A DNA stretch of 64,000 nt from Agrobacterium tumefaciens_K (GCF_031801495.1 NZ_JAOEGC010000002.1:2108001-2172000); one strand, 5' to 3'. Shown: positions 9,290-17,689, counted from the stretch's first letter. Numbers and translations: made by a program. The notes: a model not told the origin generated them from the letters alone.

Positions 9290-9366
9290 TTCGGCCAGAA
9301 CCGAAACATCGCGCGTCGGCAGCAGCTATAACACCCCCGAAACCGAAATTTTTCAGGGATTTGTAA

Positions 9367-10119
9367 GTGTTTGATCTGCAAGCCGGCTCTATCGTCATGA
9401 TCCTCGCGATTTTCACAATTGCGGGGATGGTCAAGGGTGTGACAGGCATGGGACTGCCAACCGTGGCGATGGGCATGCTCGGCCTGTTCATGCCACCCGT
9501 TGCGGCAGCCGGTCTTCTCATCCTGCCATCCTTCGTTACCAACATCTGGCAGCTGTTCGCAGGTCCAAGTTTCAAGGCGATCCTGCTGCGGCTGTGGCCG
9601 ATGATGATCGCCATCGTTGCCGGCACCTTGATCGGCATCCAGTTGATGACCGGTGGTGCAACCGTCTGGGCGACCGCTGCGCTCGGTGCCGCCCTTGCCA
9701 TCTACGCCGCCTACAGCTTGCTCGCGCAACCTTTTTCCCTGTCCCGAAATCTCGAAAAGTGGCTCTCCGCCCCGATCGGCTTTATCACCGGCCTGCTGAC
9801 CGGCGGCACCGGCGTTTTTGTGGTACCGGCCGTTCCCTATATCCAGTCGCTCGGCTTCCAGCGTGATGATCTGGTGCAGGCACTCGGCCTGTCATTCACC
9901 GTCTCCACCATCGCACTCGCCGTTGGTCTTGCCGCCAATTCCGCCTTAGAGACACAGGCACTCACCGTGTCTGCGATCACCGTCTTGCCAGCTCTCCTTG
10001 GCATGTGGCTTGGCCGGAAAATCCGTCAGATCGTCAGCCCGGCCACGTTCCGACGCTGGTTTCTGATCTGTCTGCTGACATTGGGTTGCGAGTTGTTTTT
10101 GCGAACTTTCTGGCAGTAA
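9367..10119 (+). CDS. TSUP (TauE/SafE, DUF81) membrane permease
   Basis: The 250-residue protein is almost entirely hydrophobic, with about eight membrane segments, and shows the family signatures GMVKGVTGMGLPTVAMGML near the N-terminus and GFITGLLTGGTGVFVVP in the middle. TSUP proteins move small organic or sulfur anions. Its place between guaD and lldD suggests uptake or export of a purine-pathway acid, but the substrate cannot be read. It starts with GTG; AGGGA lies about 9 bases before it. Confidence 0.85.
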   Translation: MFDLQAGSIVMILAIFTIAGMVKGVTGMGLPTVAMGMLGLFMPPVAAAGLLILPSFVTNIWQLFAGPSFKAILLRLWPMMIAIVAGTLIGIQLMTGGATVWATAALGAALAIYAAYSLLAQPFSLSRNLEKWLSAPIGFITGLLTGGTGVFVVPAVPYIQSLGFQRDDLVQALGLSFTVSTIALAVGLAANSALETQALTVSAITVLPALLGMWLGRKIRQIVSPATFRRWFLICLLTLGCELFLRTFWQ

Positions 10120-10196
10120 AGTTACAACGATTTTGATGTCGCAATCCTGAAATTCGTGATATTTGAAGCCAACATTTAAATGTGAAGGCTTTATCC

Positions 10197-11330
10197 ATGG
10201 GCAAAATCCTCACCATTGCAGACCTGAAGAAGAAGGCACAGCGCCGCGTTCCGAAGATGTTTTTCGACTACGCCGACAGCGGCGCATGGACGGAGAGCAC
10301 CTACCGCGCCAATGAAGAGGACTTCCAGAAGATAAAGCTTCGCCAGCGTGTTCTGGTTGACATGACGGATCGCTCTCTGGCCACCGAAATGATCGGTCAG
10401 AAGGTGTCCATGCCTGTTGCCCTCTCCCCCACGGGCCTGACCGGCATGCAGCATGCTGATGGTGAAATGCTGGCCGCAAAGGCAGCGGAAGAATTCGGCG
10501 TGCCCTTCACGCTGTCCACGATGAGCATATGCTCCATCGAGGATGTCGCCTCCGTCACCTCGAAGCCCTTCTGGTTCCAGCTCTACGTGATGAAGGACCG
10601 GGATTTCGTCAACAACCTGATCGACCGCGCCAAGGCGGCAAAATGCTCGGCGCTGGTACTGACGCTCGATCTCCAGATTCTCGGTCAGCGTCACAAGGAT
10701 CTGCGCAACGGCCTGTCAGCTCCGCCGAAGTTCACCCCGAAACATATCTGGCAGATGGCGACGCGCCCGCAATGGTGCCTCGACATGCTGCAGACGAAAC
10801 GCCGCAGCTTCGGCAACATCGTGGGCCATGCCCAAAACGTGTCCGATCTGTCCTCGCTGTCCTCATGGACAGCGGAACAGTTCGATCCGCGCCTGTCGTG
10901 GAAGGATGTCGAGTGGATCAAGGAGCGCTGGGGCGGCAAGCTGATCCTCAAAGGCATTCTGGATGAGGAGGATGCACGCGCCGCAGCCGACACGGGGGCG
11001 GATGCCATCATCGTTTCGAACCACGGCGGCCGCCAGCTCGACGGCGCCTGCTCCTCCATCGCCATGCTGCCGAAGATCGTCGATGCGGTCGGTGACAGGA
11101 TCGAGGTGCATATCGATGGCGGCATCCGTTCCGGCCAGGACGTGCTGAAGTCCATCGCACTTGGCGCCAAGGGCACCTATATCGGTCGTCCATTCCTGTA
11201 CGGCCTCGGTGCTGGCGGCAAGCAGGGCGTCACAACAGCTCTGGAGATCATCCGCAAGGAAATGGATATCAGCATGGCCCTCTGCGGCAAACGGCTGATA
11301 ACCGATGTGGATCGCAGCATTCTGGCGTAA
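10197..11330 (+). CDS. lldD: FMN-dependent alpha-hydroxy-acid dehydrogenase (LldD-like)
   Basis: The 377-residue protein belongs to the L-lactate dehydrogenase/glycolate oxidase family, which oxidises 2-hydroxy acids with FMN. Visible motifs are FFDYADSG near residue 20, LSPTGLTGMQHADGE, the FQLYVMKD strand and the active-site block VSNHGGRQLDGA, whose histidine is the catalytic base and whose arginine binds the carboxylate. HIDGGIRSGQDVLK and GRPFLYGL complete the flavin site. L-lactate is the likely substrate; a hydroxy acid made from ureidoglycolate or glyoxylate is a less likely option suggested by the neighbours. The ATG at 10197 is chosen over a GTG at 10182. Confidence 0.87.
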   Translation: MGKILTIADLKKKAQRRVPKMFFDYADSGAWTESTYRANEEDFQKIKLRQRVLVDMTDRSLATEMIGQKVSMPVALSPTGLTGMQHADGEMLAAKAAEEFGVPFTLSTMSICSIEDVASVTSKPFWFQLYVMKDRDFVNNLIDRAKAAKCSALVLTLDLQILGQRHKDLRNGLSAPPKFTPKHIWQMATRPQWCLDMLQTKRRSFGNIVGHAQNVSDLSSLSSWTAEQFDPRLSWKDVEWIKERWGGKLILKGILDEEDARAAADTGADAIIVSNHGGRQLDGACSSIAMLPKIVDAVGDRIEVHIDGGIRSGQDVLKSIALGAKGTYIGRPFLYGLGAGGKQGVTTALEIIRKEMDISMALCGKRLITDVDRSILA

Positions 11331-11348
11331 GGGAGTGTAAGCATCGCC

Positions 11349-11470
11349 TACGTTCCGTCATTCCGGACTTGAGCGGAATTCAGCCACGGCGCGTTCGCGC
11401 CGTGAAAAGGGCCTATCGCGATCAATGACTTGATCGCGCTGGCCCCCGGATCAAGTCCGGGGTGACGGGG
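11349..11470. repeat. Palindromic intergenic repeat (rhizobial mosaic type)
   Basis: The stretch carries GTCATTCCGGACTTGA at one end and TCAAGTCCGGGGTGAC at the other, nearly reverse complements of one another, with two internal stem-loops: GGCGCG-TTC-GCGCC and GCGATCAATGACTTGATCGC. Repeats ending in GTCATCCCGGACTTGA are common between genes in Rhizobiales and Brucella relatives. It lies between lldD and the convergent SMR gene and may also stop transcription. Confidence 0.7.
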
Positions 11471-11487
11471 TACGGCCCCACTTCCCT

Positions 11488-11832
11488 TCAATGCCCAACC
11501 GTCTTCGAAAACACGTTCACGACCACCACACCGGTGACAATCAGGCCAAGGCCTATCACCGCCGGCAGGTCCAGCGACTGCCGGAAGAAGACGTAACCGA
11601 TAGCCGAAATCAGCACGATACCGAGTCCGCTCCAGATCGCATAGGCGATGCCGACCGGCAGGGTGCGCAGCGTGATCGCCAGCAGGTAGAACGCAATGCC
11701 GTAAAACACAGCCATCAGCAGCGTTGGCACAAGCCTGGTGAACTGCTGCGACTGCTGCAGGAAGGATGTCGCGATGACCTCACAGACAATGGCGGCGATG
11801 AGCGCCCCGTAAGTCAACATCATCGCATTCAT
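11488..11832 (-). CDS. Small multidrug resistance (SMR) transporter
   Basis: The 114-residue protein has four membrane helices and the conserved membrane glutamate in helix 1 (YGALIAAIVCEVIATS). It also has the YAIWSGLGIVLI signature of EmrE/QacE-type exporters that use the proton gradient to expel cationic drugs. The ATG overlaps the stop of the upstream tetR gene as ATGA, so the repressor and pump form one unit. Function is inferred from family; the drug range is unknown. Confidence 0.92.
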   Translation of the reverse strand: MNAMMLTYGALIAAIVCEVIATSFLQQSQQFTRLVPTLLMAVFYGIAFYLLAITLRTLPVGIAYAIWSGLGIVLISAIGYVFFRQSLDLPAVIGLGLIVTGVVVVNVFSKTVGH

Positions 11833-12401
11833 CGTCCTGTTCCTCTGCGTGTCTGTGCAATCAGCAATTTATGAAGTGCAGTTCTTTCACCGCCTGCCCG
11901 GCCATCTTCGGCCAATAGATCGGCAAGCCATATGCCGTCTGCGGCAAGGCGGACGGCTTCCAGTTCCGGTCCGTCATCCGTGTGCAGATGACGGGTGATA
12001 CGCTCCTCCAGCCACCCCGACCACATGCGTCGAAGCGAGGGTTCGCCGATCATCGAAACGGCGATGGCGGCCCATTGTTTGCCCGAATCGCGGTCACGGT
12101 CGGCGAAAGCGGCGTTGACATAGGCGCGTGTGAAGCATCCATAAGCTTCACAATCCTGTGAGAGAAACGCGTCTATTTCCGCATCCAGAGCCGAAAGAAG
12201 GTCCATCATCACCGCCTCCAGCAGAGCGTGTTTTGAAGCAAAATGATGGAACAGACCGCCCTTCGTGACGCCAGCGGCATCCGCGACTGCCTGAATGGAA
12301 AGTGCCGAAACCCCTTGATCGGCAGCGAGTTTCGCCGCGCAATCGAGAAGATTGCGGCGCACGATTTCCGGCTGCTTCTTTCGCTCATGTGCATTTGTCA
12401 T
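11829..12401 (-). CDS. TetR-family repressor
   Basis: The 190-residue protein has an N-terminal TetR helix-turn-helix (SIQAVADAAGVTKGGLFHHF, residues about 35-55) and a variable ligand-binding C-terminal region. It is translationally coupled to the SMR transporter, so it probably represses its own operon and responds to compounds the pump exports. Start at 12401 (MTNAHERKK) is chosen because the longer form would place the operator-like repeat at 12410-12427 inside the coding region. The spacing from the repeat to the start is short. Confidence 0.9.
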   Translation of the reverse strand: MTNAHERKKQPEIVRRNLLDCAAKLAADQGVSALSIQAVADAAGVTKGGLFHHFASKHALLEAVMMDLLSALDAEIDAFLSQDCEAYGCFTRAYVNAAFADRDRDSGKQWAAIAVSMIGEPSLRRMWSGWLEERITRHLHTDDGPELEAVRLAADGIWLADLLAEDGRAGGERTALHKLLIAQTRRGTGR

Positions 12402-12409
12402 GACGCAAA

Positions 12410-12427
12410 ACATACCGGATGGTAGGT
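12410..12427. promoter_or_regulatory. Candidate TetR operator
   Basis: The sequence ACATACC-GGAT-GGTAGGT is a near-perfect dyad (6 of 7 pairs) 8 bases upstream of the tetR start codon. Size and placement fit an autoregulatory TetR operator. A second palindrome, CTTAATTAAG, lies about 50 bases further upstream and may belong to the promoter. Confidence 0.5.
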
Positions 12428-12593
12428 TTCTTTTCAAGAGAGTAACGGGTACGGCGTTGAGGTTGAAATTCATACTTAATTAAGCATGAAAACGATCTCT
12501 AAAGTTTTAGCGGTTTTGTTGCCGGAATGTGTCAGTAAACATCCGCCGGAAAACAGGCATCTGGTGCGGCGAACGGATTAAAGGGGCGAAGTA

Positions 12594-13862
12594 ATGTCGG
12601 GAACGATCAGACGGGGAATGGCGGGCGCTTGGGTTTTCGCACTCGCGTTCTTTTGCGCGATCCTCTCCTTGCAGGCCAGACCAGCCATTGCGGGCTATGC
12701 GCATTTCATCATGGATGCCAATACGGGCAAGGTTCTGGCTTCCCGCAATGCCGATGTCCTCAACCACCCCGCCTCACTGACCAAGATGATGACACTGTAC
12801 CTGACATTCGAGGCGCTGCGCGATGGCCGCCTGAGCTGGGACCAGCGGATCACCATGTCGAAGCACGGCGCATCGGCCGTTCCCTCGAAACTTTGGGTCA
12901 AGGCAGGAACCACATTCACCGTGCGTGAAGCGGTCTACGGCATGATCGTGAAATCCGCGAACGACATGGCCGAAGGCATGGGCGATCACCTGGGCGGATC
13001 GGAAGCGAAATTCGCTCAGATGATGACCCGCAAGGCCCGCCAGCTCGGCATGAGCAAGACGGTTTTCCGCAACGCATCGGGCCTTCCAAGCAAGACGCAG
13101 GTGACGACAGCGCGAGACATGGCAAAGCTGGGACTTGCCCTGCAGCGGGATTTCCCGAAGGAATACAGGCTTTTCGCCACCCGCTCGTTCAAGTTCCGCG
13201 GCCAGACCATCCGCGGCCACAATCGCCTTCTGGCCAGCTACAAAGGTGTTGACGGCATCAAGACCGGCTACACGAATGCCTCCGGCTTCAATCTGGTAAG
13301 CGCGGTCAATCACAATGGCCGCAGCGTCGTTGGCGTCGTGCTGGGGGGCAAGACGGCCCGCAGCCGTGATGCGCAGATGGCCGCGCTACTGGACAAGGCC
13401 GTGCCGCAGGCCTCGCGCAGCCGCAGCAGCGAACAGCTGATCGCCAGCGCCAGCGTAAGCCGCACCTTTGATGTGCCACCAGCGACCGTACCGCTGCCGA
13501 TGTTCGCGGAACGCCGGGATGATCCGGTCGCCATGCAGATCGCCACGGCAAACAGCCAGATGGCAGACATGATGCAGGTGTCCGCCATTCCCACGCCCGC
13601 GTCCCACCGCAGTCGCTGGGAGGTCCAGATCGCCGCCACGGATTCGGAATCTGCCGCCCGTTCGCTGCTCGCCAACGCACAGAACAACATTTCCGGCAGC
13701 TACACAAGCATAGCGCCGTACACCGAAGCCGTTCGAACCGGATCGGCCACGCTTTACCGCGCCCGCTTCACCGGGTTCGAAGATCAGTCTTCAGCGGTTG
13801 CCGCCTGCAAGGCACTCAAGGCGCAGTCCTATTCCTGCGTGGTGATGACAAGCGAAGGGTAA
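12594..13862 (+). CDS. D-alanyl-D-alanine carboxypeptidase with SPOR domain
   Basis: This low-molecular-weight penicillin-binding protein trims the terminal D-alanine of peptidoglycan stem peptides in the periplasm. The signal peptide ends near residue 33 (AIA/GYAHF). The three active-site motifs are present: SLTK with Ser61, SAN at 121-123 and KTG at 223-225. After a linker, residues about 338-420 form a SPOR domain (RWEVQIAATDSE... ARFTGF), which binds denuded glycan strands at the septum. The 422-residue length fits DacC/DacF-type proteins with a SPOR tail known in Rhizobiales. Confidence 0.92.
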   Translation: MSGTIRRGMAGAWVFALAFFCAILSLQARPAIAGYAHFIMDANTGKVLASRNADVLNHPASLTKMMTLYLTFEALRDGRLSWDQRITMSKHGASAVPSKLWVKAGTTFTVREAVYGMIVKSANDMAEGMGDHLGGSEAKFAQMMTRKARQLGMSKTVFRNASGLPSKTQVTTARDMAKLGLALQRDFPKEYRLFATRSFKFRGQTIRGHNRLLASYKGVDGIKTGYTNASGFNLVSAVNHNGRSVVGVVLGGKTARSRDAQMAALLDKAVPQASRSRSSEQLIASASVSRTFDVPPATVPLPMFAERRDDPVAMQIATANSQMADMMQVSAIPTPASHRSRWEVQIAATDSESAARSLLANAQNNISGSYTSIAPYTEAVRTGSATLYRARFTGFEDQSSAVAACKALKAQSYSCVVMTSEG

Positions 13863-13891
13863 AAGCCGAAAACTCAATCGGGTTTCGGCTT
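13863..13891. terminator. Bidirectional hairpin between convergent genes
   Basis: AAGCCGAAA and TTTCGGCTT form a perfect 9-base stem with an 11-base loop between the carboxypeptidase stop and the end of the convergent metallophosphatase, overlapping the latter's last codons. There is no clear T-run, so termination may be weak. Confidence 0.5.
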
Positions 13892-14626
13892 CAGCCAGCC
13901 ACTGGCCAGGGCATTTGCCAGATAGGGAATTCCGTTTACGCGTGCCATTTCAGCCATGGCCTGATTGTCGTAACGGATCTGCCGGAAATGTGCCTGCCAG
14001 CCCCTCGGGGTCTCCTCGAGAACGGCATAGCTGGCGAGCGGATGACCTGCCTCGACATGATGCTCGAAGGGTTCGCTGTCCCGCCAGCCAGGGCAGCCCA
14101 CACTGCCGGGATTAACGATCAGACGCCCATCGGAAAGCTGCACCATGCGCGGGATATGCGTATGGCCACATAGCATCAACGGCTGATCGATCCCTTTCGC
14201 CATGGCTTCGATTTCGGCTAGAGGCCGCAGTTTCAGCACACCTTCCGGCGAGAGCGTTTCCAGCCAGTATTCCAGATCGTCACGCGGCGATCCATGGCAG
14301 CAATAGGCGACATCCTTGAACACCATGCTGAACGGTAAGGTCCGCAGCCAGTCCAGATGGGCATTGGTCAGCTGCGCATAGGCAGGCCGCTCCCAATTGC
14401 CCATCTCTTCCGGTGCCCGGTCGATCAGTTCGCGGTCATGATTGCCGCGAACTGAAGGAATCCATCTGCTGAGCAGCACATCGCCGGTAAAACCAGCCTC
14501 CAGCGGTCCGCTGAAGCAATCGCCGAGATGGACGATGTCCTCGATACCCTGGCGGTCGATGTCCTCAAGCACAGCCTCCAGCGCTGCGCAGTTTCCATGA
14601 ATATCGGCAATGGCAGCGAAAATCAT
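13874..14626 (-). CDS. Metallophosphoesterase, YfcE/MJ0936-like
   Basis: The 250-residue protein shows every metal-binding block of calcineurin-like phosphoesterases: ADIHGN at the N-terminus, HLGDCFSG, VRGNHDRE, CCHGSP and LCGHTHIPR followed by VNPGSVG. Such enzymes hydrolyse phosphodiesters with two metal ions; the natural substrate is not known. It is the last gene of the - strand ureide operon, 6 bases after uraH, but no role in purine breakdown is evident. Confidence 0.85.
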   Translation of the reverse strand: MIFAAIADIHGNCAALEAVLEDIDRQGIEDIVHLGDCFSGPLEAGFTGDVLLSRWIPSVRGNHDRELIDRAPEEMGNWERPAYAQLTNAHLDWLRTLPFSMVFKDVAYCCHGSPRDDLEYWLETLSPEGVLKLRPLAEIEAMAKGIDQPLMLCGHTHIPRMVQLSDGRLIVNPGSVGCPGWRDSEPFEHHVEAGHPLASYAVLEETPRGWQAHFRQIRYDNQAMAEMARVNGIPYLANALASGWLKPKPD

Positions 14627-14632
14627 GGCCGG

Positions 14633-14989
14633 TCAACTTCCGCGATAGGTCGAGTAGCTGAAGGGTGAAAGCAGAAGCGGCACGTGATAATGCCCGCTTT
14701 CATCCGCGATACCGAAACGGATCGGGATCATATCAAGAAAGGCCGGTTCCGGCAGCACGACCCCCTTGCCGCGCAGATAATCGCCGGCATGAAAAACCAG
14801 TTCGTATTGCCCCGCCTTGAAGCTGTCGCCGATCAGCAGCGGGCCACCGTCCACACGTCCGTCATTGTTGGTGGTAACGGTTTTGAGCTTTTCGCGCCCT
14901 TCACCGTCCAGCCGGTAAAGGTCGATCCTCAACCCTTCCGCCGGTGTGCCGTGAGCGGCATCGAGAACATGGGTCGTCAAACCGGTCAT
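14633..14989 (-). CDS. uraH: 5-hydroxyisourate hydrolase
   Basis: UraH is a transthyretin-like enzyme that hydrolyses 5-hydroxyisourate, the product of PuuD, to OHCU. The 118-residue protein has the N-terminal LTTHVLDAAHGTPAEG signature with its catalytic histidine and ends in the diagnostic YRGS tetrapeptide. The usual length is 110-120 residues. No signal peptide is seen, so it is cytoplasmic. Its ATG overlaps the allA stop by 4 bases. Confidence 0.96.
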   Translation of the reverse strand: MTGLTTHVLDAAHGTPAEGLRIDLYRLDGEGREKLKTVTTNNDGRVDGGPLLIGDSFKAGQYELVFHAGDYLRGKGVVLPEPAFLDMIPIRFGIADESGHYHVPLLLSPFSYSTYRGS

Positions 14990-15486
14990 AGGGCAGGCTC
15001 CGCGATCATATATGGGGCGTCAAAAAAATGCTCTTCCAGATTGTTGCCCGGTCCATCACGATCGGCAACGATAAAATCGGACACGGCCTGCAACGGCATC
15101 AGGGGGTAATGCCAGACGTTACGACGGTAATTCACACCCTGATCGCCCCGCGCCAGAAACACCTGCGGCCTGCCGGGTCTGCCCGCCTCGTCCTCCGCGA
15201 CAACGACAAGAAACGGCCTGCCGGACAGCGGTGAGAAGCTCTGGCTGCCGAGCGGGTGCCGCTCCATCATTTCGATTACATGCGGAAAACGACGCGGCTG
15301 GCCACGGAAGATATTGAGAACGACGCGAGCACCCTCCCCGATGGCTTCAGGCGTTGCAAGGGCATGATGCCTCTCCGTCTGCCCGCCATTGATGTAGCGC
15401 ATGGAAGAGGGCGTTGGCTCGATGACATCGCCAAACGACGCGAATGCATCTTTCGTCAAAGGCCGGATATCGAGAAAATCAGTCAA
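14986..15486 (-). CDS. allA: Ureidoglycolate lyase
   Basis: AllA splits ureidoglycolate into glyoxylate and urea at the end of the allantoin route. The 166-residue protein carries the family blocks IRPLTKDAFASFGDVIEP, INGGQTERHHAL, MMERHPLGSQSF and the late WHYPLMPL. Length is typical. It starts 3 bases after the hepT stop and overlaps uraH, so the gene lies inside a continuous operon. Ureidoglycolate must come from allantoate via enzymes not encoded in this window. Confidence 0.95.
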   Translation of the reverse strand: MTDFLDIRPLTKDAFASFGDVIEPTPSSMRYINGGQTERHHALATPEAIGEGARVVLNIFRGQPRRFPHVIEMMERHPLGSQSFSPLSGRPFLVVVAEDEAGRPGRPQVFLARGDQGVNYRRNVWHYPLMPLQAVSDFIVADRDGPGNNLEEHFFDAPYMIAEPAL

Positions 15487-15489
15487 AAC

Positions 15490-15852
15490 TCATTCACCTT
15501 GGGCATGCCAGTTTCGAACAAGGGCCAGACGCGACTGCAAATCCGGAATACTTGTCATCACCGTCTTCCAGATTATCGGCAATTCAGCGCGAAAATAATC
15601 ATGCACGATGAGATTTCGCATACCCTTGATCTGCTCCCACGGAACCTCTGTATGTTGCTTCAGAAATTCGGGATTGTGCCTGTCGATCTTCGCCACGGCT
15701 TCGCCGATCAATGCCAAACCCATCATGACAGCCATCTGCGTCCGCTCGTCGGATAGAAACGACGCTTCGTCCATTCCTTTGACGAAGCTCTGCAATCTTG
15801 CCGCGGTGACGTCGATTTCGTCGAGATAGAGGAGAAGTCTGTCTGAACTCAT
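15490..15852 (-). CDS. hepT: HepT-like HEPN ribonuclease toxin
   Basis: The 120-residue helical protein has the RX4HXY motif of HEPN ribonucleases as R79-NLIV-H84-D-Y86. This matches the HepT toxin of HepT/MntA modules, formerly DUF86. In the studied pairs the motif tyrosine is AMPylated by MntA, which silences the toxin. The ATG overlaps the mntA stop by 4 bases and allA follows after 3 bases, so the toxin is embedded in the ureide operon. All key residues are present, suggesting an active module. Confidence 0.88.
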   Translation of the reverse strand: MSSDRLLLYLDEIDVTAARLQSFVKGMDEASFLSDERTQMAVMMGLALIGEAVAKIDRHNPEFLKQHTEVPWEQIKGMRNLIVHDYFRAELPIIWKTVMTSIPDLQSRLALVRNWHAQGE

Positions 15853-16139
15853 ACCGGCTTGGCTTCCCGCAGAACGCGTTCCTTGATGCTGGCATGCAGA
15901 CCGCCGGCGGTCACGACATCGACCTTGACACCGAGCACTGCCTTCAGCTCCTCCAGCAAACCACCCAGATCGAACAGGGTCGTGCCCGGCAACGCATCCA
16001 CCAGGATGTCGAGATCGCTGTCAGGCCCGTCTTCGCCGCGGGCTACGGAACCGAAGACGCGTGGGTTCGCCGCGTTGAAGCGCTTCGTCGCCTCGCGGAT
16101 CGCCTGCCTGTTGTTTTCCAGCACCTCTGAGGGTCGCAT
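15849..16139 (-). CDS. mntA: MntA-like nucleotidyltransferase antitoxin
   Basis: The 96-residue protein is a minimal nucleotidyltransferase with the GSX10DXD motif: G30-S31, then D42 and D44, in VFGSVARGEDGPDSDLDILV. The third acidic residue is in VKVDVVT. In characterised pairs MntA transfers AMP to HepT to neutralise it. The start at 16139 (MRPSEVLENN) is chosen over a longer frame from 16178, because family members begin just before the first helix. It starts 52 bases after the uraD stop. Confidence 0.87.
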   Translation of the reverse strand: MRPSEVLENNRQAIREATKRFNAANPRVFGSVARGEDGPDSDLDILVDALPGTTLFDLGGLLEELKAVLGVKVDVVTAGGLHASIKERVLREAKPV

Positions 16140-16191
16140 GACTTGATCTCCAGATACCGCGATTATAGCGGAACACACGTCACTTGCCAGT

Positions 16192-16689
16192 TCAACCAGC
16201 TGGCAACATCGAGGACAATCGCAGCCATGCGATCTTCTCCACCTGCGCCGTTGCGGTCAAGAACTCCTCTTCGACGCTGTTATCGACGCGACGTTCGAAA
16301 GCCGAGAGAATATCGTGTCTGTTCAGTCCCTTGACCGCGATGATGAACGGAAAGCCGAATTTCCGCGTGTAAGCCGCATTCAGCTCGGTAAACCGCGCAT
16401 GCTCCTGCGGCGTCAGGCGATCCAGCCCTGCGCCCGCCTGCTCCTGGCGGCTGTCTTCCGTCAGCTCCCCGGCAATCGCCAACTTTCCGGCAAGATCGGG
16501 GTGGGCGCACAGAACGCCAAGCCGCTCAGAAGCCGACGCCGCACGAAACTGCGCGGACAACGCTTCGTGTACCGTCTTCGCCGTCAAGGGCTCGGCTATG
16601 CCACCAGCATCATAAGCCCGCTCGGCGATGAAGGGTGAATGTTCGAACACGCCGCCGAAGCGGGTAACAAAATCGTCCCGCTCAACCAT
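16192..16689 (-). CDS. uraD: OHCU decarboxylase
   Basis: UraD decarboxylates 2-oxo-4-hydroxy-4-carboxy-5-ureidoimidazoline, the UraH product, to S-allantoin. The 165-residue protein has the family blocks FGGVFEHSPFIAERAY, LCAHPDLAGKLA with the catalytic histidine, and LNAAYTRKFGFPFIIAVKG. Its start overlaps the puuE stop by one base. The order puuE-uraD-allA-uraH matches ureide clusters of other alphaproteobacteria apart from the toxin-antitoxin insert. Confidence 0.96.
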   Translation of the reverse strand: MVERDDFVTRFGGVFEHSPFIAERAYDAGGIAEPLTAKTVHEALSAQFRAASASERLGVLCAHPDLAGKLAIAGELTEDSRQEQAGAGLDRLTPQEHARFTELNAAYTRKFGFPFIIAVKGLNRHDILSAFERRVDNSVEEEFLTATAQVEKIAWLRLSSMLPAG

Positions 16690-17612
16690 CAGACAGCTTC
16701 CGGCTTGTGGTGCTCATGCCAGTGGCGGGCGATCTCGATACGCTGGGGTATCCAGACCTTTTCGTGGCCCAGCACATATTCGATGAACCGGCGCAACGCC
16801 GCCGCACGGCCCGGACGACCAACGAGGCGGCAGTGAAGGCCGACACTCATCATCTTCGACGCGCCTTCAACACCCTCCTGATAGAGAACGTCGAAAGCGT
16901 CCTTGAGGTAGGTGAAGAACTGATCCCCGGAATTGAAACCCTGCGGTGTTGCAAAACGCATGTCATTGGTTTCAAGCGTGTAAGGAATGATGAGGAAGGG
17001 ATCATCGTTCGAACCCTTTACCCAGTAGGGCAGATCGTCAGCGTAACTGTCCGAAGAATACAGGAAACCACCCTCTTCCATGACAAGGCGCAGCGTGTTG
17101 TCGGATGGCTTGCCCTGATACATGCCGTAAGGGCGCTCGCCCGTCAGTTCGGTGTGCAGACGGACTGCCTCGAGAATGTGCTTTCGCTCTTCATCTTCGG
17201 AAAAATCCTTGTACTCCAGCCATCGATAGCCGTGGCTGGCGATTTCCCATCCCGCCTCCTTCATGGCGGCCACCGCTTCGGGATTGCGCGCCATCGCCGC
17301 CGTGACGCCATAAACGGTCGTCGTCACGCCAAGGCTGGTGAACATACGCCAAAGCCGCCAGAAACCGGCTCGCGAACCGTATTCGTAGATCGATTCCATG
17401 TTGAGGTTGCGCTGCCCGGCCCAGGGCTGCGCGCCGACGATCTCCGACAGCAGTGATTCCGACGCCTTGTCATTGTCGAGAATGCAGCTTTCCCCGCCCT
17501 CCTCGTAATTTATGACAAATTGTACGGCGATGCGGGCACCACCCGGCCATTTCGGATCAGGCGTGTTACGGCCATAGCCGATGAGATTGCGCGGATAATT
17601 ATCGGAGATCAT
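16689..17612 (-). CDS. puuE: Allantoinase PuuE (polysaccharide-deacetylase fold)
   Basis: PuuE opens the ring of allantoin to give allantoate and is unrelated to the amidohydrolase-type AllB. The 307-residue protein begins with YPRNLIGYGRNTPDPKWP and contains VQFVINYEEGGE, ASHGYRWLEY, ERPYGMYQGKPSDNT and the C-terminal GLHCRLVGRPGRAAALRRFI, all characteristic of this branch. It is the first gene of the - strand ureide operon and likely lies just after its promoter. Confidence 0.95.
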   Translation of the reverse strand: MISDNYPRNLIGYGRNTPDPKWPGGARIAVQFVINYEEGGESCILDNDKASESLLSEIVGAQPWAGQRNLNMESIYEYGSRAGFWRLWRMFTSLGVTTTVYGVTAAMARNPEAVAAMKEAGWEIASHGYRWLEYKDFSEDEERKHILEAVRLHTELTGERPYGMYQGKPSDNTLRLVMEEGGFLYSSDSYADDLPYWVKGSNDDPFLIIPYTLETNDMRFATPQGFNSGDQFFTYLKDAFDVLYQEGVEGASKMMSVGLHCRLVGRPGRAAALRRFIEYVLGHEKVWIPQRIEIARHWHEHHKPEAV

Positions 17613-17656
17613 TCAGTCACCTTACAGATAGGACGCTGAACGGTAACATTCACGCC

Positions 17657-17689
17657 CGGAATGTCGAGAGCAATTTTGCCGACATTCCG
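17657..17689. promoter_or_regulatory. Inverted repeat upstream of puuE
   Basis: Perfect 10-base arms CGGAATGTCG and CGACATTCCG with a 13-base spacer lie 45 bases before the puuE start codon. Position fits an operator for the ureide operon. A T-run follows on the + strand, but no + strand gene ends nearby, so a terminator role is less likely. Confidence 0.4.
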
